A stretch of DNA of 64,000 nt from Stenocarpella maydis (lineage: Eukaryota; Ascomycota; Sordariomycetes; Diaporthales; Diaporthaceae): NCBI GenBank assembly GCA_002270565.1, contig NQMI01000010.1, positions 71,991 to 135,990 of the forward strand, read 5' to 3'. The notes below the pieces were generated by a model that saw nothing but the letters and a program-made list of their open reading frames with translations, searched no databases and was not told the origin of the DNA. Positions 58,842 through 64,000 of this stretch are shown here, piece after piece. Both the position numbers and the translations under genes were made by a program. Within the stretch, counting starts at the first letter, position 1. Every line of letters begins with the position of its first letter.

Positions 58842-60371
58842 CTAGGCTGCCTTGAATCGGAGAATGAACCTGAAGTTGGCCATGAAAGCGGGATCCGTCA
58901 CCGAGATCTCCCATCCGTCTCCCAGGCCCAGATCCACCAGGCTCTTGATGAGGTTGGGTCTGGTCTGCTCCTCGAGGCTGGCGGGCGACTGCATATAGAG
59001 ACTCTTGCCCTCGGCCCGGATGGACGGCTTCTTCAGCTGCGCCTCCGGCCGCGCCGCAAGGAGGTCGATGAGCTCTTGGAGGGTTAGTTTGGGGTCAACC
59101 TCGAGGGGTCGCGCCAACGTCCCGCAGACTGGACAGTCGTCCTTCTTCTCGTGCTTGAATGTGTAGGTGTAGATGCTGTCGTTCCCGGAGTACATCATGT
59201 AATTTTCCTCCATGCCCAGAGATGGTGCGCAGCCGCTCGCAATCTTCAGGGCCTCATTACAGCAACTCGCCGCAACGATAGCATTGGTAGAGGCAATGGC
59301 GGGAATGATGTTCTTGACGACACCCTGTGTCAGAGAGTATGTGACGCCGGGGATTTTGAACTCTTTGGCCCTAGCCAACGCTTTCTGGTATAGCCAGGTG
59401 ATGTGCTCTGGGTCGTCCTTGTCAAGCTTCGAGAAGGGCTTCTCCTTATCCCAAGCTATGATATGTGCCCACTCGATGCAGTGTTCCGGCTGCCGAGGTA
59501 TCGTTGCAATGGTGCAGAGGGGTACCGCGGCTCGTGGTGCGAACATGTCGAGCTGGCACTCTATGCAAGAAGTCATGGTGGGGAGGATGACTCTGGACTG
59601 TCCCTTGAAACCTGGAATAATGTCAGCGTACCAGCGAGACCATCGGTGTCGTCAGATGTCGTCCCACCTTCTGTGCCACCGTCGATGAGAGGCTTGAGGG
59701 AGTCCATGTTGTCCTCGTCCACCATGTTGACCAAGGTTGCGTTGATCCACCGCCGAGCTTCTATGCTGTCCAATCCACAAACCACTATCGTGAACTGCAT
59801 GTAGAATGACTCGTCAAAGTCCTGGATGCGGTTGTTGTGCGGCGTGATCTTGACGCCTTTGACTCTGCGCTCAACAAACTTGGCTGCCACCTCTGCCTTT
59901 GATTTTCCCACATCGTCCTTCCGGAAGAGGAACTGCCGGTTGAGGTTCGAAATATCGATGGTGTCTGAACTCACGGGGTCAGTATACAAAACGGTGCATG
60001 GCATGTTCCGGTCGCCTCATCATACCCATGTCGATAACGTGTATGTCCTTGAAACCCGAGAGGGCCAGGTTCTTCAAAATCTCACAACCCAGACCACCAG
60101 CGCCACTGTCCTACTCGTCAGAAGAAGGTCCATCAAGCATTGCTCCGGGAAACCTACATGACCCTACCACCACCGTTAGCTGACTAGAAGCGTAAGAATT
60201 CTCGGATACTCACAGGATCTTCATATTATTCATGGCCTGGATCACCGCGGGTCCATCGACTTCGTCTCCATCGCCGAAGGGACTGGCCTGGGTCCGGATC
60301 TTGTCTAGATCCCGCCTTTGAAGCAGATCATCAGCTCTTGCCGAGACTAAAAGGTCATGATAAGAATCCAT
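58842..60371 (-). CDS. uba3: NEDD8-activating enzyme E1 catalytic subunit UBA3
   Basis: Six segments, complement(58842..59611, 59668..59964, 60026..60105, 60158..60163, 60214..60371), including a 6-nt micro-exon, join in frame to 436 residues. Landmarks are [24 protein letters not shown] (ATP fold), [43 protein letters not shown], and MTSCIECQL with zinc Cys196 and Cys199. [15 protein letters not shown] follows, with the catalytic Cys213; CPVC (340-343) is the second zinc half. The C-terminal ubiquitin-fold domain binds the E2. The enzyme, together with ULA1/APPBP1, adenylates NEDD8/Rub1 and passes it to UBC12 for cullin neddylation. MDSYHDLL at 60371 is the best start; an in-frame leader further upstream is unlikely to be coding. 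Five exons are counted without the micro-exon split. Confidence 0.93.
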
Positions 60372-60917
60372 ACCATCTTGATGTTGTTGTCATGGTGCCG
60401 CAGTCCTGTTGTCCGCCAAGCCATTCCAAGGAAAGAGGAAATGTGGTGAAGAGAATCAATTCTAGGGATGAGGAGGCGCTGCCTCCCAAGTTGGAGTGAC
60501 GTTGGAGCAGAGGGTTGGAGGGGACCCCTGGAGCACCCAGCTAGCTCCCCTAGACCTTTATCGATAAGCCCAGCAGCTTCTAAAGGTTCACAGGGGTCAA
60601 CCACAAATGCCCTGAACAGTCAGGCAGTCAGTCAGTCACTCGCTCAATCCATCCTTCGTCGAAACATTTGAAAACACAGTTTAACAAGTCGAGAGGATCA
60701 TGATTGTGTTGATTTCTCTCATGTAGCTTCACATTTTTCCAGAGATTTAGTAACAAAAGCCAACACCAGGAACATCGGCCAGCACAACGGTTCTATCGCT
60801 GCATGAACATCGCAGACAGTGAGTGCAGCAATGGTGACGACAAACCATCGCAAACGGACCACCATATTCTGAATACTTATCCACCAAACGGAGAACCTCA
60901 AAAGATCACCACACGAG
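60372..60917. promoter_or_regulatory. Shared divergent promoter region of uba3 and tel2
   Basis: The 546 bases between the two start codons must hold both promoters and leaders. I see no TATA box or other confident site. A minus-strand open frame (to 60604) and a CAGTCAGTCAGTCACTC run (about 60618-60634) are present. Confidence 0.45.
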
Positions 60918-63900
60918 ATGGACGAGCTTCTTCGTCCCGTCAGCAGGACGTATATCAAATCCGAAGAAGCCTCAGAACCCCTTCTTCAGAAAGTGCAGGT
61001 GTCAACGAGGGCAGCATCAACAGGCAGTTTCCAGCCAACAACTCTACAGGACGTGGTGGAGGCCCTAACCAACGAGCCCGAGTATGATACTCTGATATTG
61101 TCATTGAAATTTATCCTTCATGGAGGGCCCTCGGTCGAGAACTTCAACATAGGAGCCCCAGGGCCCGAGGCAGCCAGGATTATCCAGATCCTGGTCACTG
61201 GAATCGTACCGAACTACTGGTCCATACTGAAGGAATCGTCTCCGGAGGGTGAGGCTTCAGATCTTGCACTCTTACTCAACAGCCTGCGGAATCTTTCGGG
61301 CGTCAATGCCATCTTGTTACGCCTGCGGACTCTCACTAAGGAGAAAAAGACACGGGCGACAGAGGTCAGCCGCTCAGATGTGCTGTTGAACCTGAGGATC
61401 ACACTCGAGCTGCTGTGCGAAATATTAGAAGGCGATGACATTGTTTCACGCTTGTGGGTCAATACTTCAGCGACATCAGATGCCGCGAAGCAACGTATTC
61501 TATCAAAAGATTTTGTGAATGTTCTAGCTGGCGGCCGCACCATCTCACTCTCTGCCGAAGCTGAATCCCTCATCCCGCAAGATACCAAAGGCCAGGTCAT
61601 TTGGGTTGCTGACGGAGTCGAGTACACGAAATGGCTTACGCGAAACATCATCTCATGGTCAAAACGAACCCAGCTGCCCGCGGAGAAGAAGTTGGTGGCA
61701 GACTTGCTGTCGAAGGAATTGCGCCTGGGGTACTCCGGTATGTCATCAAGGTCCTGTCTTCCGTCTCTTTCCCTTCCCTCCAAATAGGACGCTAACTCGC
61801 TGCAGAAACTGTTATTCAGCTCATGCTTGCAGATATAATCAACCAGTCCCATCAAATCCAGCATATCTCTGAACTGTCCAGCAACCTGGCAAGCACAGAG
61901 GAACGGAATCTTATCTTCGGCTTCCTGAAAATCATCGCAGATCTCTATCTTAACACCTTGGGGGGCAGCAACCCATCTGAAGAGCAGATAATAATATCAG
62001 CAGCTGCTGGTATAATCAAGTCACTCGTCTCGGGCAATACGAAAGGCCAGTCTCATTTGGTTACATGGCTCACAAGCGCCAACGGAGCGGGACTTGGGGA
62101 TGCAGTTGGTATACGACGTGCTGTTCTTGCTGTTCTTTCATCGGATAGAGACAGCATTGCAACTGTCTTTGAAAACAGCCTCAACCAATTCGGGGATTAC
62201 CTGTACATCAGACATACGCCAGTTCTACAACAGGAAGGTATGGAGGATTGCAACCTCTGCCGCATAGAGCGTTCTGACAGGCTATAGTGCATGCACAAGT
62301 GCTTCTTCTAAGCGCTGGATACCTTCAAAGGCTGGCACCAGTCAAGTTATCCCTGGTCGTGAGGTCAGGCTCGTTCATGAACATGGTTTCCAAGCGATTG
62401 GAAGCATCTCAAATCCGTGCCCGCCTGCTAGGGATGATTGTGGGGGAGGCACTCTCAAAGCTAGCGCACAAAGACGACAAGAAGCTCAATTTCAACATGG
62501 ACGAGACAAACTCGGAAGAAGCCCTCTGGTACAAGGGCTTGGTAAATGTGTCAGATATTGTTGGACCCATTGAGCCCTTGGCCTCGAAACAGAAGCCGTC
62601 CGGTAGCAGTCAGCCGGCGACATCGACCCCAGTGCGAAAGCCCAAGCCATTGCCGGCTCCTACACCACCGACTAGCAAGGTAAAAGCTATCATCGAAGAG
62701 ATTGAGTCAGATATAGAAGAGGATGATGATATAGTACCGCTGGCGAAGCCGGATGACGACGATGTTGATTCAGATGATGATCCCGAGACCGTCCGGCGAG
62801 ACAAGCCGAAAGCACCCGTGTACATCAGGACTCTGATCATATATCTACGGGACACCGAGGGCTATGACCACCAAAAGCTGGCTCTCACAGCGGCACCTAC
62901 TCTGATCAGAAGGAAGGCGAACTTTGGTACCGAAGTGAGGGAGCACGCTGAAGAGCTTGCCTCGCTTCTGGTCGGTGTACAGGACAAGTTCGACATTGAG
63001 AACTTTTATGAGCTGAAACTACAGGGCATGATAGCCGTCATTGCGGCCCAGCCCCAGTTGATGGGACCATGGTTCGCCCGGACTTTCTTCAGCGGAGACT
63101 ATTCGATGTCACAAAGAGCCTCGGTGCTTACCGCCCTGGGCCTGAGCGCCCGCGAGATATCCGGTCACACGACTTCAGAGTACACGGCGGCGGCATCCTT
63201 CCCATCCCAGACGCTCCCCGATAAGATGAAAAGGCTGTATGTGAAGGATGCGACCATGGGCAACCAGCTTGGCTCGTCATCATCACTCAAAGCACTACCT
63301 CCTAACGCCTTGGACACCATATCTAAATCACTTACTTCCAACTTCATGGCGCCGCTGGCGGCTGGTGCAGCCGATTCAGCCACGGGGCCAGATGCTCTGA
63401 AGCTGTCGACATTCAAGTCGCGACTGGACCAACAACAAGGCTCGGCGGTGCACAGGTCCAAGACCAAGCCCCAGGTCCGCGCCATCCCCAACACAACAGC
63501 GCAGCTCATCGCCACATCCTTCTTCTTCCCGCTCACTGCCCGCTTCCAGGCCGCAGCGCACTCAACAGCAGGCCGCACCCGCGGCATCGTCTTCCAGCCC
63601 TTCCTGCTGTCGCTCTACATCAAGACGCTGGCGCTGCTGCTCCACGCGGCGGGGCCGAGCACGCTGTCGCTGCCTGACATGACGTCCGAGCTGTGGGGGC
63701 TCCTGCTGGGGAGCAGCGTGCGGGCGCACGCCGTCGGGGACCTGGGCGTGACGCACGCGGTCCTGTTCGCGCTGCTGACGCTCCTCGACGTCAACGGGGA
63801 CAGGATGAGGGATATCTGTCAGGGCATGCCGAGGGAGGTCGTCGAGACGCAGGAGTGGGTTGCCCAGATATTCAGTGGTACCAGGGGCGAGGACGGAGGG

Positions 63901-64000
63901 GAGGAGAATGATGTCAAGATGCTGGCTGCGGGTGTCTTGATTAGGATCAGGGAGGGTATGGAGAAGTACAGGGCGCTTCTGATGGGTGAGATGATCGGCT
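60918..64000 (+). CDS. tel2: Telomere length regulation protein TEL2 (5' part, runs out of window)
   Basis: Three exons are visible (60918..61737, 61806..62237, 62288..64000+), with 68- and 50-base introns. The start MDELLRPVSRTYIK is followed by an all-helical HEAT-like N-terminal region. The conserved TEL2 domain begins near residue 590: APVYIRTLIIYLRDTEGYD, TLIRRKANFGTEVREHAEELASLLV, LQGMIAVIAAQPQLMGPWF and SMSQRASVLTALGLSAREISG. An acidic linker (EEIESDIEEDDDI, DDDDVDSDDDPETVRRD) lies just before it; in other species this linker is CK2-phosphorylated to recruit the R2TP/Hsp90 machinery. TEL2 works with TTI1 and TTI2 to stabilise PIKK kinases (ATM, ATR, TOR). The C-terminus is outside the window. 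Confidence 0.93.

Overview
This window is nuclear DNA of a filamentous ascomycete (Pezizomycotina, most likely a Sordariomycete). The evidence is short GT..AG introns of about 50-85 bases with CTRAC branch points, fungal families (DUF1996, 2EXR, Zn2Cys6, BTB, a HET-domain relic, CorA-like), and repeats carrying C-to-T/G-to-A damage that resembles repeat-induced point mutation (RIP). The genus cannot be named from sequence alone. The assembly is a draft: there is a Tn5/Nextera adapter inside a gene at 6.3 kb, a scaffold gap with duplicated edges at 35.5 kb, and short N runs at 15.09 and 43.15 kb.

Left part (1-19 kb). An LTR-like repeat and AT-rich decayed DNA (1-2.4 kb) come first. A secreted DUF1996 protein (minus), a HET relic, a 2EXR-domain protein broken by the adapter (minus), a GRE2-like NADPH reductase (minus), a frame-disrupted FAD monooxygenase (plus), a small conserved protein (minus) and a C2H2 zinc-finger regulator of the Usv1/Rgm1 type (minus) follow. 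About 13.6 kb upstream of that regulator (18.7-32.3 kb) hold no gene I can support, only simple repeats and low-complexity DNA. A 41-codon ORF near 32.4 kb is the only candidate before 34 kb.

Middle (34-47 kb). A Zn2Cys6 regulator is followed by an intact BTB protein with a C-terminal cysteine cluster and a second BTB gene cut off by a transposon. That insertion is a nested stack. A pogo/Fot1-like element (38,763-43,422, TA duplication) carries a complete MULE (39,163-42,169, 8-bp duplication) and an LTR-like segment. Right of it lies a chimeric locus: the first part of a protein kinase-like gene runs straight into the C-terminal half of a CorA-like membrane protein. A small two-exon candidate gene sits at 46.1 kb.

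Right part (47-64 kb). This is conserved housekeeping DNA: a DEDDh RNA exonuclease, a Cys-rich hypothetical protein, the 49-kDa subunit of complex I (minus), RNA polymerase I/III subunit RPC40 (plus), the NEDD8-activating enzyme subunit UBA3 (minus, with a 6-nt micro-exon) and the 5' part of the telomere-length regulator TEL2 (plus, leaving the window). UBA3 and TEL2 are divergent and share a 546-bp promoter region; RPC40 and UBA3 converge.

The genes do not form one metabolic pathway. The most unusual parts are the transposon nest with its two damaged neighbours and the large gene-free region by the C2H2 regulator. Exon boundaries were placed by hand from splice signals, frame continuity and family motifs.
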